Counted from the first letter of the stretch, positions 42,260 through 51,417 are shown. The stretch is 64,000 nucleotides of DNA from Lapidilactobacillus luobeiensis (GCF_024345205.1 NZ_BROC01000006.1:1-64000); one strand, 5' to 3'. Made by a program: numbers and translations. Notes: generated from the letters alone by a model not told the origin.

Positions 42260-42269
42260 GGTGTCGAAA

Positions 42270-42887
42270 ATGACTTTAAGATTTCCAATTGACCAGCTGC
42301 AAAAATACCAGCGCAAGGCGATTCAGATCGATGAGACCTTAATGCCCGAAACTTCTTTAAAGCAACGTTATCCCCAATTGATCGGGGCATCCGCTTTTCA
42401 AGTCAGCGGGACGTTGCAGGCAGAAGGTGAAGGTTGGCGCAGTCGCTTGCAGGTGAGTGGCCAGCTGACCGTGCCTTCAACACGAAGTTTGGCCCCAGTG
42501 GCCCTACCATTAGACTTACGGATTGACGAGCTTTATCTGGATCAGGAGCTGGCAGTCGCCGAGTTGGAAGAAGATGAAGCCACACCAACAGAGAGTAATG
42601 AGGATATCATTATTCCCATCGTCAACGGTGAGATCGATTTGGCCAGCGCCATCGAAGATAATCTTCTTTTGGCGATCCCTACCCAGATCTACACGCCAGC
42701 AGAAGACGCTGGTGAAGCGTTGCCGACTGGCGAGGGGTGGGAAGTGCTGAGTGAGGCTGATTTCGCTGCCGCTGCCGCTGCTCAAGCCAATCAACCAAAT
42801 CCAGAATTTGCTAAATTGAAAGTTTTATTCGATCAGCAAAAGCAGGATGAAGCCAAGCAAGAGCCAGACGAAAATGATTCCAAATAG
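42270..42887 (+). CDS. yceD: YceD/DUF177 family protein
   Basis: This 205-residue protein of the YceD family is linked to 23S rRNA processing or L32 context in other bacteria. Residues 1-15 (MTLRFPIDQLQKYQR) and the conserved ENLLLAIP-like element (EDNLLLAIPTQIY) are family signatures; a long acidic C-terminal tail follows. ATG 42270 has GAGGTG 6 nt upstream. The rpmF gene that often follows this family is not present; a terminator follows instead. Confidence 0.88.
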   Translation: MTLRFPIDQLQKYQRKAIQIDETLMPETSLKQRYPQLIGASAFQVSGTLQAEGEGWRSRLQVSGQLTVPSTRSLAPVALPLDLRIDELYLDQELAVAELEEDEATPTESNEDIIIPIVNGEIDLASAIEDNLLLAIPTQIYTPAEDAGEALPTGEGWEVLSEADFAAAAAAQANQPNPEFAKLKVLFDQQKQDEAKQEPDENDSK

Positions 42888-42942
42888 GTTGGCCGGACCA
42901 GCCGATCGGTTATCAGGCTCGCCTGATGTGCGTTAGGCAGAA

Positions 42943-42968
42943 AAAGCAGGGAGCTGCTTTTTTATTTT
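42943..42968 (+). terminator. Terminator after yceD
   Basis: AAAGCAG (42943-42949) pairs with CTGCTTT (42954-42960) around GGAG, followed by a T-rich tract. Confidence 0.8.
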
Positions 42969-43109
42969 TTTAGAAATCCGGATTCATAGCGCTTTCACAG
43001 TGTCCTTTCGCTATGAATTTTGCTTGTTTTTTGTTAGGATAGAGATGTTTGAGAATCAAAGCGGTTAGGCCGCGCAGGTAAGAACTAAATAAATTGGAGG
43101 CAATGATTC

Positions 43110-44534
43110 ATGGATAAACCACAAATTGGCGTCATTGGTATGGCCGTCATGGGAAAGAATTTAGCGCTAAATATCGAAAGCCGTGGTTATACTGTTGCGA
43201 TCTATAATCGGACTGGCAGTAAGACCGAGGCTGTTGCCAAAGAACATAGTGATAAGAAATTAGTGCCAAGTTACACGATCGAAGATTTTGTCGCTTCCTT
43301 GGAGAAACCGCGGCGGATCATGATGATGGTCAAGGCTGGTGCCGGTACCGATGCAGTTATTAAGCAATTGTTGCCCCTGTTGGACAAAGGCGATGTTTTG
43401 ATCGATGGTGGTAACACCTTCTTCAAAGACACCATGCGTCGCAATATTGAATTGGATAAGTCAGGGATCAACTTTATTGGTATGGGGGTTTCTGGTGGCG
43501 AACTTGGCGCCTTAGAAGGACCTTCCTTGATGCCTGGTGGCCAGAAGGAAGCTTATGATCTAGTCGCACCGATCCTAGAACAGATCGCCGCAAAGGCTGA
43601 CGATGGTGCACCTTGCGTCACTTATATCGGTGCGAATGGTGCCGGTCATTATGTTAAAATGGTCCACAATGGTATTGAATACGGCGATATGGAATTGATC
43701 GCCGAAGTTTATAATATCTTGCGCCGGGTCTTAGGCTACAGTGTTGAAGAATTGGCGGACATCTTCAAGGAGTGGGATCAAGGCGAATTGCAGAGCTATT
43801 TGGTCGAGATCACCGCAGATATTTTGACGCGCAAGGATGATCTTGGCACTGGTAAGCCAGTTGTTGATGTTATTTTGGACGCTGCTGGCAATAAAGGTAC
43901 TGGGAAGTGGAGCTCTCAAGAAGCGTTGGCTGTCGGCGTTCCCCAATCGCTGATCACAGAAGCAGTTTATGCTCGCTATATTTCCGCATTGAAAGATGAG
44001 CGGGTCACGGCCAGCAAAATTTTACACGGTCCAGAACCAAAATTAGCAGCCAACGTTGATAAAAAAGCTTTGGTAGAAAAAATCCGTCAGGCACTTTATT
44101 TCAGCAAGATCATGAGCTATGCTCAAGGTTTCGAACAAATGTTAGCTGCTGCTAAACATTACGATTGGACATTAGACTTCGGTAAAATCGCGGCGATTTG
44201 GCGGGAAGGCTGCATCATTCGGGCGCAATTCTTGCAAAAAATCACCTCGGCCTATGATCAAAATGCCGATTTACAGAATTTGCTTTTGGATCCATATTTC
44301 ACTGATATCGCTGAAAAATATCAAGAAGCAGTTCGTGACGTCGTTGCCTTAGCCGTTAAGAATGGCGTACCAACACCAGCGCTGAGTGCGGCAATCAATT
44401 ATTACGATTCTTATCGTGCAGAAGTCCTACCAGCCAACTTGACCCAAGCACAACGGGATTACTTTGGCGCACACACTTATCTGCGCAATGATCGCGAAGG
44501 CGTCTTCCACTATACTTGGTACGAGGAACAATAG
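43110..44534 (+). CDS. gnd: 6-phosphogluconate dehydrogenase (decarboxylating)
   Basis: Gnd oxidises 6-phosphogluconate to ribulose-5-phosphate, CO2 and NADPH, central to the pentose phosphate and heterofermentative pathways. The 474-residue enzyme has [17 protein letters not shown] (Rossmann loop, with GMAVMG), the substrate motif [19 protein letters not shown] and the catalytic HNGIEYGDM with its lysine in KMVHNG. TTGGAGG precedes the ATG. The prophage lies just after its terminator. Confidence 0.98.
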   Translation: MDKPQIGVIGMAVMGKNLALNIESRGYTVAIYNRTGSKTEAVAKEHSDKKLVPSYTIEDFVASLEKPRRIMMMVKAGAGTDAVIKQLLPLLDKGDVLIDGGNTFFKDTMRRNIELDKSGINFIGMGVSGGELGALEGPSLMPGGQKEAYDLVAPILEQIAAKADDGAPCVTYIGANGAGHYVKMVHNGIEYGDMELIAEVYNILRRVLGYSVEELADIFKEWDQGELQSYLVEITADILTRKDDLGTGKPVVDVILDAAGNKGTGKWSSQEALAVGVPQSLITEAVYARYISALKDERVTASKILHGPEPKLAANVDKKALVEKIRQALYFSKIMSYAQGFEQMLAAAKHYDWTLDFGKIAAIWREGCIIRAQFLQKITSAYDQNADLQNLLLDPYFTDIAEKYQEAVRDVVALAVKNGVPTPALSAAINYYDSYRAEVLPANLTQAQRDYFGAHTYLRNDREGVFHYTWYEEQ

Positions 44535-44555
44535 AAAAACTAAAGTAAATTAATT

Positions 44556-44607
44556 AAGCTTATCCCACGTTTAGAGCGATTTCTAAACTTCGGGATAAGC
44601 TTTTTTT
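44556..44607 (+). terminator. Terminator after gnd
   Basis: AAGCTTATCCC (44556-44566) pairs with GGGATAAGCTT (44592-44602), enclosing GTTTAGA/TCTAAAC, then a T-run. It marks the host side of the host-prophage boundary. Confidence 0.92.
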
Positions 44608-44620
44608 CGTTTAATCTTCA

Positions 44621-45859
44621 TTAGTTTTCATTAGAATTGTGGTACAAATTGTGGTACATGGTCCCTTGTACCACAATTTCTGTATCGGTTGGTATTGCTG
44701 GGCTGAAGCCTTTCGAAACATTCAGGCTTGCTCCCTCTGTCGGACGAGTATAGTCAGCCGTCATTTGCACGCTTGAGTGACCCAGATAATGCATTACATC
44801 TATTTGTGGAACTCCATGCGCAATAGTTTCTGTTGCAAAATAATGGCGGAACATATGTGGATGCATTTTGATTCCAACTTTTGTGCTAATTGTTTTGCAC
44901 AGATAAGTCAGGTGAAGTACTCCGGAAGGATCGCCATTTTGTTTGACCCACAACCAAGGAGTGGATTCAGTATCTTTATGACCGGCAGTCCGACGTAAAT
45001 TGGCAGTTTCAATAGAATTCTCCAGTGCGTTTACTGATTCACCTGTCATCACAATTTTACGATAGCTGGTTTTCGTTTTTAGCTCGCCGCCATTGGGCTC
45101 GTTAACGCTGCGTTGATAATCAATATTTACAACTGCATATCTCTCTTTAGTAATTTGATTCTCTTTAATTTCAATTGAGGTAGTTCGCAGACCGTTAATT
45201 TCGCCGCGACGCATGCCAGAGTTCGCCAAGATAAAAATCATGTTGTAATCATACGGATTCAAATTTTCTTTTGCGCACTTCATCCATTTGTTGAAGTCTA
45301 TCGGCTCAATTGATTTGTTTTTAGCGTCTTTGCCTGAGTAGTCTAAGCCTCTAATGCGGTTGCTTCCCAACAGCTCTTGGCTGACAGCATAGTTAATAAT
45401 CAATGAGAGAGTACCATACGCAGACCTGATTGTGTCATGGGCTAATTCACTCTGTGATAGACTATCAAGCCAGGATTGGACGACAGGGCGCTTTATTTTG
45501 GATAAGAAATAATTTCCGAGTGCTTTTTTGATATAGGTGTCGTAGTTCATCTTTTGCGAATCAGCTGTTGAAGTGCGCCACCGACCTAGTCGTTCTTTTT
45601 CAGAAACCATCTGACGCCAAACTTGCTCTAATTTGACTTTGTCAGCTGATAGGTTGTCAAAATTCTTTAGCGCTAAATCAGATTCGAATTTCTTTAGGAC
45701 AATATCAGCTTCTCGCCACGTTTTATAGCCAGACTTGCTAAACTGTTTATAATTTCCCACGGTGTCTTTATAACCGCGTCGCACACCAAATCGCTTACCT
45801 TGATCAGTTGGGTACTCGTAAAGATTTGGGTGATTCTTAACTTTTGTCCATTTTCTCAT
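44621..45859 (-). CDS. int: Phage integrase, tyrosine recombinase
   Basis: This 412-residue site-specific recombinase integrates and excises the prophage. It has an N-terminal arm-binding domain (FGVRRGYKDTVGNYKQFSKSG), a SAM-like core-binding domain (about 60-170) and the catalytic domain with Arg in SGMRRGEI, HxxR in HMFRHYFATE, GHSS and the tyrosine in TADYTRP. It is the first gene next to host DNA and reads toward gnd, the normal position beside attL. Confidence 0.96.
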   Translation of the reverse strand: MRKWTKVKNHPNLYEYPTDQGKRFGVRRGYKDTVGNYKQFSKSGYKTWREADIVLKKFESDLALKNFDNLSADKVKLEQVWRQMVSEKERLGRWRTSTADSQKMNYDTYIKKALGNYFLSKIKRPVVQSWLDSLSQSELAHDTIRSAYGTLSLIINYAVSQELLGSNRIRGLDYSGKDAKNKSIEPIDFNKWMKCAKENLNPYDYNMIFILANSGMRRGEINGLRTTSIEIKENQITKERYAVVNIDYQRSVNEPNGGELKTKTSYRKIVMTGESVNALENSIETANLRRTAGHKDTESTPWLWVKQNGDPSGVLHLTYLCKTISTKVGIKMHPHMFRHYFATETIAHGVPQIDVMHYLGHSSVQMTADYTRPTEGASLNVSKGFSPAIPTDTEIVVQGTMYHNLYHNSNEN

Positions 45860-45961
45860 TATCGTTACTCCCTTCGTGATGTGTTATTTAATACGCCAAA
45901 AAACACGCACGTATGTTCTTTTAAACTGTAAAAAAATAGGCGGTACATAATTTCTATTAAG

Positions 45962-46274
45962 TTATTCTTCCGGATTAAGATCCATCTCAGCAATAGAATC
46001 ATCAAGTTGTTCCATGACACCTTCAGCTTCAAGTTTGCTAGTCCAGGACGAACGATTTTCAGGTTTCTTTATGCTGTTGCGGACATTGCTATAAACATTT
46101 TCAACTAACTCTTCCCAAAGCTTGTCTGCCTGACGGGCAACCACTGTTTCGTTATATCGCTTAGCTGGCGCACGCTTCAAATTTTTTTGTCTGCAGATCA
46201 ATCGCTTTTTCTAAAAATCTGTCTTTTGCTGAGGTAATTGATTCAAAGTAGTCGAAAAACTCTTTCTCGTTCAT
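45962..46274 (-). pseudogene. Small phage gene split by a frameshift at a 7-T run
   Basis: A reading frame starts at ATG (46272-46274, - strand) with AAGGAGG upstream and reads MNEKEFFDYFESITSAKDRF, continuing to ...KAIDLQT. It then goes out of frame in a homopolymer (T7 at 46182-46188; A7 on the coding strand). If one base is removed, it continues as KNLKRAPAKRYNETVVARQ to the stop at 45962, giving about 103 residues. This is either a real inactivation or slippage site, or a sequencing error. The product is helical and unknown; it sits between int and the SIR2 gene. Confidence 0.65.
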
Positions 46275-46373
46275 TTCTTGACCTCCTTATGATCAAAGCC
46301 TCGGTTAAGAATCGCACTTAACTATGCCACTAGGCGAGGTTAAAAATAAATATTACAGTTAAATCAGATGATT

Positions 46374-46395
46374 GAAAAACCCTTTTTTATGGGTT
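46374..46395 (-). terminator. Terminator after the SIR2-domain gene
   Basis: On the - strand AACCC, an 8-nt loop and GGGTT are followed by TTT, 20 nt past the stop codon. Confidence 0.55.
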
Positions 46396-46417
46396 ATAAT
46401 TAATCATAAGTTAAGGG

Positions 46418-48091
46418 TCAATCCGTAGGCAAACCCTTTACTGCCTTGCCGTCTAGCTCAGTCACTCGTGTGGCCTTGAGCTTTTTTTGTTGGGCAAAAT
46501 CGCCATTAACTAATAAATCATATCCCACAAATAATTTACGATAAAATGTTTTTAAACTGGTGTTTTCTTTTACAGCATTTTCAAATCCGTCTAACGCTGT
46601 ATTTATTACATAGTCAGATAATTCTGTTTTGGGAATTCTTTTCAGATTATAGGTTATAACGGAAATACATTTGGGTGTTCCTAGTGGAAACACTTTGAAA
46701 ATTTCGTCTAAACTATTGAATTTCTTACGATCATATCTTCCAACAGAGTTAATAATACTATCTAGATTTGGATAACATCTGATTTTATTTTCCAGCTTAA
46801 ATAGTTCATCGTCTTTGAGTTTTAAAGTATCTAAATCGACACTATTCCAGTATTTTGCAAATGGAACTTTAGTTTTTCTGTCTCCCTGATGTGCTGCGAA
46901 TGACAAGGCAACAGCAGGTAAATAGTTGTTAGTGTTCAGAAAATAATCCTTGATATAGCTTAATAGGTCCGGATATACATAAATATATTTTTTATCGCCT
47001 AAGGCAACAACAATATGTTTGCCCTGATTAATTTGATCATCAATTTTGTCAAGGTTTTCTACAGATACTAAAACAGATTCTATTTCGCCCTTTCGCCCGG
47101 AATCTTCAACCAAACGTTTGATTAATGAATTATATTTTCTTACTTCTAAAGGAGTTGCACCTTCATCAATTCTATTAAATTGTTTGTATAAATCAGTATA
47201 ATTATCCGTTTTTATTGAAGTATAAGTAAAATTGAGGGAATGATCATTCTCAATAGATTCAGTTAACTCTTTGTGTCCTTTTTTATATTCAACAACCAGT
47301 ATTCTATTCGCTGTTTTTCTTGTATCTTCTCGTGGTAATTGTGAGGAAAAATCAGATAACAGTTTTCTGACATTTCTATCTGTTAATGAATATCCTAAGA
47401 AAACGATTGGAGATGAAATCATTGAAGAAAGTATCTTTGCGCTAATTAATATCGATTGTTTGTCATACTCTTCGTAATCTTCTTTGGTTATTATTAATGA
47501 GCTAGGATCGGTGAGACTACCGTGGATTTTATACAATTCGGACCAATTATCTGTTTCATCAAAAAAGCCACTTTGTCCGATATATGTTTTAGGACTTTGT
47601 CCATTTTTATGATGTAATTCAGTTTCAATTAAAGAATCGTAGTTTGTAGTTACAATAATTTTTGCCTTACTGAGCAAAATACCGAATTGATTCAGTTCAT
47701 CTTTATCAATATTGCTTTTTAAATGCGCTTTTTTGAAATGATTGCATAAGTCAAATTTGAAGGGAGATATATTTTGTTGATAGGCCATCTTATCTGTTAA
47801 TCCCGCAACATGAATATCACCGTTGTAAAAACCATTGTCAAATTTTTCTTTAATGATTGTTGCAATTTCGGTATTAACGTTAAACCCTATATCTTCGTCG
47901 GATAAGTCAGAATATTTCTTCGTAAGATCGTGCATTTCAGAATAGAAGGGAGTAGAAATTTTTAATTTTTTCCAATATCGTTGTAGAAGTTCTTCCCAAG
48001 AGTCAGATTCTTCTAAATATCGCTTTGAGATACCTGACCCGATAAAAACGATAGGGTAACTATTATTGTCAACAATCTCTTTTAATCCCAT
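46418..48091 (-). CDS. SIR2-like domain protein, candidate phage-defence NADase
   Basis: This 557-residue protein has an N-terminal SIR2-like domain (about 1-310): FIGSGIS (16-22; nucleotide loop), TTNYDSLIE with Asn150, YKIHGSLTDPSS with His190, a conserved ITKEDYEEY and FLGYSLTD (231-238). These are the features of SIR2 proteins in anti-phage systems, where the Asn and His act in NAD+ cleavage. The remaining ~250 residues, with many Lys/Asp, match nothing I recognise and may sense infection. It lies in the lysogeny block, where prophages carry exclusion genes. The start ATG has GGTGGTGAT upstream. Domain call is firm; defence role is inferred. Confidence 0.85.
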   Translation of the reverse strand: MGLKEIVDNNSYPIVFIGSGISKRYLEESDSWEELLQRYWKKLKISTPFYSEMHDLTKKYSDLSDEDIGFNVNTEIATIIKEKFDNGFYNGDIHVAGLTDKMAYQQNISPFKFDLCNHFKKAHLKSNIDKDELNQFGILLSKAKIIVTTNYDSLIETELHHKNGQSPKTYIGQSGFFDETDNWSELYKIHGSLTDPSSLIITKEDYEEYDKQSILISAKILSSMISSPIVFLGYSLTDRNVRKLLSDFSSQLPREDTRKTANRILVVEYKKGHKELTESIENDHSLNFTYTSIKTDNYTDLYKQFNRIDEGATPLEVRKYNSLIKRLVEDSGRKGEIESVLVSVENLDKIDDQINQGKHIVVALGDKKYIYVYPDLLSYIKDYFLNTNNYLPAVALSFAAHQGDRKTKVPFAKYWNSVDLDTLKLKDDELFKLENKIRCYPNLDSIINSVGRYDRKKFNSLDEIFKVFPLGTPKCISVITYNLKRIPKTELSDYVINTALDGFENAVKENTSLKTFYRKLFVGYDLLVNGDFAQQKKLKATRVTELDGKAVKGLPTD

Positions 48092-48115
48092 TTAATCACC
48101 ACCAATATATTTGTT

Positions 48116-48160
48116 CAAAAGCCCCAGCCGGGAATCGAACCCAGCTAATCACCAGATTAG
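48116..48160 (-). other. tRNA 3'-end-like fragment
   Basis: On the - strand CTGGG-TTCGATT-CCCGG forms a perfect T-arm with a consensus T-loop (TTCRANY), followed by the acceptor-like CTGGGGCT. No matching 5' acceptor half (GCCCCAG) or standard D-arm lies upstream. It is 27 nt before the SIR2 gene start. It may be a relic of a tRNA attachment site or a transcribed structured element. Confidence 0.55.
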
Positions 48161-48189
48161 GGTAGTTGGTTCATCGTTATTAATAGACG

Positions 48190-48789
48190 TTACAAATCTG
48201 GAAATGAAGCGCTCTTCCAGAATGTTGTAGCAAATGTAGGTACATTTTTAGATGACATATTTTGTTTATCAAACTCGGATAACTTGCTACCTGATAATGT
48301 TGTTTTAACCGCAAGTTGTTGCCCATTCTGCATAGGATATGAAACCGCGACATTCATATTCTCAAATTTAGTAGCAGCTCCAGCTTTTTTTAAGGCATTC
48401 CATGTTGTCAGAACATCAGAATACATGTTTCTCACGGCCATTTTATCTGAAAGGTCACTACCATCTTCTTTAATCGTTAATGCGACGGTTGAACTTCCAT
48501 CCTCATAATAAACACCATTAACATCAGTAAAAACTAAGCCACTAGCATAATCCTTGAGCATTGATTTAACCGAATCATTACTATCAAGTGCAAAGCCTTT
48601 TTTGACTTTAGTTGCTTGTTTTGAGCTGCTTTGTGCTTTAGTTGATGAAGCTTTGTCTGCCTTATCGTCGCTGCATGAACCAGCTGCAATGATTACAATA
48701 ACAACTAAGATCCAAAACCAAACTCGCTTGTAGAATGGTTTTTTCAACTTATAAGTGTTGCCATTCTCATCTTTAATCTTTTTTGCCAT
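48190..48789 (-). CDS. Membrane-anchored prophage protein (possible superinfection-exclusion factor)
   Basis: This 199-residue protein has a basic N-terminus, one hydrophobic segment (about 27-42) ending IIAAGSC, then a Ser/Lys-rich linker and an extracellular domain of ~130 residues. AGSC weakly resembles a lipobox, so it could be a lipoprotein or a single-pass membrane protein. Prophage lysogeny modules of lactic acid bacteria often carry such surface proteins that block DNA entry by related phages. That role is inferred from position and topology only. GGAGG lies upstream of the start. Confidence 0.75.
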   Translation of the reverse strand: MAKKIKDENGNTYKLKKPFYKRVWFWILVVIVIIAAGSCSDDKADKASSTKAQSSSKQATKVKKGFALDSNDSVKSMLKDYASGLVFTDVNGVYYEDGSSTVALTIKEDGSDLSDKMAVRNMYSDVLTTWNALKKAGAATKFENMNVAVSYPMQNGQQLAVKTTLSGSKLSEFDKQNMSSKNVPTFATTFWKSASFPDL

Positions 48790-48886
48790 AATAATTCCTC
48801 CAACCCAGACCTACATCTGGTATAATATTTTTGCACAAAGTCATTACCGAAAGTCACCGTGCCAGCGGTGGCTTTTTCTTCTTGCT

Positions 48887-50278
48887 CTAACTGACCGATT
48901 TAATATTTTCTTGTTGGGCTATCTTATTCTTTTCAAGGGCCAGTGTTTCACGATACTCAGCAGCATCTGGATTTTCCGTGAAATCAACCGTCAAATCTTC
49001 ATATCCCTTAAGAACATCTTTGATTTTTGAGATAGGGACATTAAAGTATTCTTTGCGTGCGTTAACTTTATTAATTCGTTCGTCTGCAAATTTATTATGT
49101 AATTCTGTTTCTAATTTGTAGGCATCGTAGGAGAAAATCAGGGCGTGAACATCAAATTTAAATGGCACTGAAGCAGAGCTTAGTTCCGCAATTCGTTCTA
49201 ATGGATCTAGTCGGCGTGTGACACCAATTTTAACTACATCCGGGCCAAACGATCCAATATTAGAAATAATATAAACGTATCCGGCTGTAGCATTTTCGGC
49301 ACGATAATCTAAGTCTTTCTTTTTATCCTCCGACTCGCCAATATTTTTTTGAAGTTCATCAATTCTTGATTGAACATCTTCTTTTTCTGTACCATCAAGC
49401 GTAGCAAGTTTCTCTTTTAGTTCAGCAACCGCTTTGATGTAATGATCTAGTTCTTTATCAATCTGTTTTTGAGCGTCTTGAATTTCCTTCTGAGCACGTT
49501 TTTCTTCACGCTCGCGTTCGCGTTGTTCACGCAATTCTTCTTTTTCTTCCTGTTTCTTTTCAGAATATTCGAAAGCAAGATGTAATTCATCTATTTTACT
49601 ATCCAAATATTTAGGAGTGAGGCGAACACCGTTGGGATCGTTTAGTTTATTTAATTGATCGAAGGACTTCTCAATTCGATTACTGATTCTATCTAAATTA
49701 GAGTAGGTAATTTTATTAATCGCGGCTTCACACTCACCATTAAATGTTCGCAACAGCTGTTTGATGTTTTTCTTTTGCATCGAGCGGCCTCTTGCGGCGG
49801 AATTATCCAGTAACATTGATTTAAAAATCTCTGCCGCAAGCTCATTGCGAATCATTTGCTTTTGATCCTGGCGAACTTGATCGAGTTGAGATTTATATCC
49901 AAGTGACGAGGCAAAGTCATAACGAGGTTCGTAAAGGCCATTAGATTCCATGTTTACCTTATCTTCTGTATCGACTAATTTTTCTTTTAGACTTTTGATA
50001 TCAGCATTTAGAGTTTTTATTTTTTCCTTTATGGAAGATTGTTTCTCATTAAGTTCATCAAGCTCTTTATTTTCATTGCTGCGTTTTGATTCGAATTCAA
50101 GCTCAAGATTTTTAATCTCTTTAGTTTTATTATCGATAATATCCTGTAATTCTGCAGGCTTCATTTGCTGTGCGGTCAAAACGATATTGGCTTTTTCCTG
50201 TAAAACAGCATTCTCAGCGGTTAAGCGCTCAATCTCATCTTTCAACTTATTGACTTTAAATAGATCAGTTAAACTCAT
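48887..50278 (-). CDS. Coiled-coil DUF4041 protein with C-terminal GIY-YIG (T5orf172/MUG113) domain
   Basis: This 463-residue protein has two long coiled coils (about 5-120 and 225-320, very rich in Glu/Lys) around a DUF4041-type domain (SSLGYKSQLDQVRQDQKQMI). A GIY-YIG nuclease-like module (about 333-430) follows, with GYVYIISN, KIGVTRRLDPLERI and the ETELHNKF glutamate. This combination is frequent in phage lysogeny regions. A role in nucleic acid cleavage or defence is possible, but no experimental function is known to me. The start has AGGAG upstream. Confidence 0.85.
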   Translation of the reverse strand: MSLTDLFKVNKLKDEIERLTAENAVLQEKANIVLTAQQMKPAELQDIIDNKTKEIKNLELEFESKRSNENKELDELNEKQSSIKEKIKTLNADIKSLKEKLVDTEDKVNMESNGLYEPRYDFASSLGYKSQLDQVRQDQKQMIRNELAAEIFKSMLLDNSAARGRSMQKKNIKQLLRTFNGECEAAINKITYSNLDRISNRIEKSFDQLNKLNDPNGVRLTPKYLDSKIDELHLAFEYSEKKQEEKEELREQREREREEKRAQKEIQDAQKQIDKELDHYIKAVAELKEKLATLDGTEKEDVQSRIDELQKNIGESEDKKKDLDYRAENATAGYVYIISNIGSFGPDVVKIGVTRRLDPLERIAELSSASVPFKFDVHALIFSYDAYKLETELHNKFADERINKVNARKEYFNVPISKIKDVLKGYEDLTVDFTENPDAAEYRETLALEKNKIAQQENIKSVS

Positions 50279-50300
50279 TATTACTCCTCCAAGTGATTAA

Positions 50301-50732
50301 TTAAAGCAATTCTAAATTGCCGTGATAAAAGTCATCTATTGTATCAATAGAATAATCAGCCATACTCTCACCAATATGGAATGAATCGAGGAATGCATGA
50401 TAATTAGCATCTTCGGGATCAATGTCCTCAAAATACATAGGCACTAGAATATCAACGGCAGTTCTGTTTGCTTCGGCCTCGGTAGCACTATTAGAAGAAT
50501 CGCAAAAATACGAAATACCCCGATGACTGCATAAAACATGCGCTGTTTCGTGTGCAACGACGAAGGGTAGCTGCTGCTGATCATACCAATTGAGATTGAT
50601 GACAATTGATCTATGATACGCGCTAGATCCAGAGGGCGTATCTGAATTCATTGCACTAGTTAATTCGTATCTGATGTTGTGGTCGAACGCAAAGTTCAAA
50701 GTAGATTGCATGAAGTTATCATTCATCATCAT
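50301..50732 (-). CDS. ImmA/IrrE-family metallopeptidase
   Basis: This 143-residue zinc protease has HETAH (HExxH) and a downstream EAEANR that provides the third ligand region. In ImmR/ImmA systems it cleaves the phage repressor to trigger induction. It overlaps the repressor gene by 14 nt, so both are made together, which supports that role. Confidence 0.92.
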   Translation of the reverse strand: MMMNDNFMQSTLNFAFDHNIRYELTSAMNSDTPSGSSAYHRSIVINLNWYDQQQLPFVVAHETAHVLCSHRGISYFCDSSNSATEAEANRTAVDILVPMYFEDIDPEDANYHAFLDSFHIGESMADYSIDTIDDFYHGNLELL

Positions 50733-51090
50733 CTTTGCCCCTTAGCAGTCTTCTCATTAGCGCCAAATCTTCAGGCGGAACGGGCTTACCTTGGAATGTT
50801 AAGACTGCATTCTCATCGTCCAAATCGACGGTGTTTTTATCTTTTTCTTCATCTTTTTTGTTAATGTATCCAGCCATGTTTAATAGTTTTACATAATCAA
50901 TATGATAAACGTCAGCCAATATCTTAAGTGTATCAGGGCTGGGTTTGACGGGCTCTTTACGACCATTAGTGCCTTTTTCTATATTTGCAATCGCTGTATG
51001 ACTTAACCGACCGTTAGTCATTTCGGAAATTTCGCGTAAGGATCGTTTTCCACGAATTTCCCGTAGATATTGTCCTAAGTTATTAGTCAT
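50719..51090 (-). CDS. Prophage repressor, XRE-family (CI/ImmR-like)
   Basis: This 123-residue repressor has an N-terminal helix-turn-helix (about 5-70; LGQYLREIRGKRSLREISEM, SHTAIANIEKG) and a short acidic C-terminus without a LexA-like self-cleavage domain. Lack of that domain fits control by the adjacent ImmA-like protease. It faces the cro-like gene across a 120-bp operator region. Confidence 0.92.
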   Translation of the reverse strand: MTNNLGQYLREIRGKRSLREISEMTNGRLSHTAIANIEKGTNGRKEPVKPSPDTLKILADVYHIDYVKLLNMAGYINKKDEEKDKNTVDLDDENAVLTFQGKPVPPEDLALMRRLLRGKDDDE

Positions 51091-51213
51091 TGTAAAACCC
51101 CCTGTACATATTGTAATCTATAGTTGACAAAAAAACTACAAATTATTTGTAAATTGTGGTTTACATTCTGTAAATCAAAGTGTACAATATAGTTATTGAG
51201 AGGAGATGAGTTG
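51091..51213. promoter_or_regulatory. Divergent promoter/operator region of the lysogeny switch
   Basis: For the rightward gene, TTTACA (51160-51165) and TACAAT (51183-51188) are 17 bp apart. TTTACA-TTC-TGTAAA (51160-51174) is an inverted repeat overlapping the -35, and related TGTA/TACA half-sites occur at 51110, 51149 and 51181. These are the probable operators of repressor and Cro. Confidence 0.75.
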
Positions 51214-51417
51214 ATGAAAAACGCAGTTCGCCGCATTAGACGTGAAAGAAACATTACTCAAGAAACACTGGCCAAGGATTCCGGTATATCAAGACAATAC
51301 TTAAGCAAAATCGAAAGCAGTTCCGTGATGCCTTCTACAGAAATTAGCTTAAGTTTGGCAAAATCTTTGGGGTTAAAAGTCGAAGATTTATTTTTTTATC
51401 AAAAGTGTAAAGTTTGA
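51214..51417 (+). CDS. Cro-like XRE-family regulator
   Basis: This 67-residue protein is almost entirely a helix-turn-helix (VRRIRRERNITQETLAKDSG, SRQYLSKIE). I start at ATG 51214 with AGGAG upstream; a TTG six codons earlier would include the ribosome site. It is the first gene of the rightward early transcript. Confidence 0.9.
   Translation: MKNAVRRIRRERNITQETLAKDSGISRQYLSKIESSSVMPSTEISLSLAKSLGLKVEDLFFYQKCKV

Noticed and set aside
42888-43109. rpmF after yceD
   Set aside because: I looked for the L32 sequence expected there and found only a terminator and leader DNA.
44608-44620. Exact attL core
   Set aside because: The right prophage end is outside the window, so no duplicated core can be identified.
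48116-48190. Complete tRNA gene
   Set aside because: Only a T-arm and a 3' acceptor strand are present; the 5' acceptor, D-arm and a proper anticodon arm cannot be formed.
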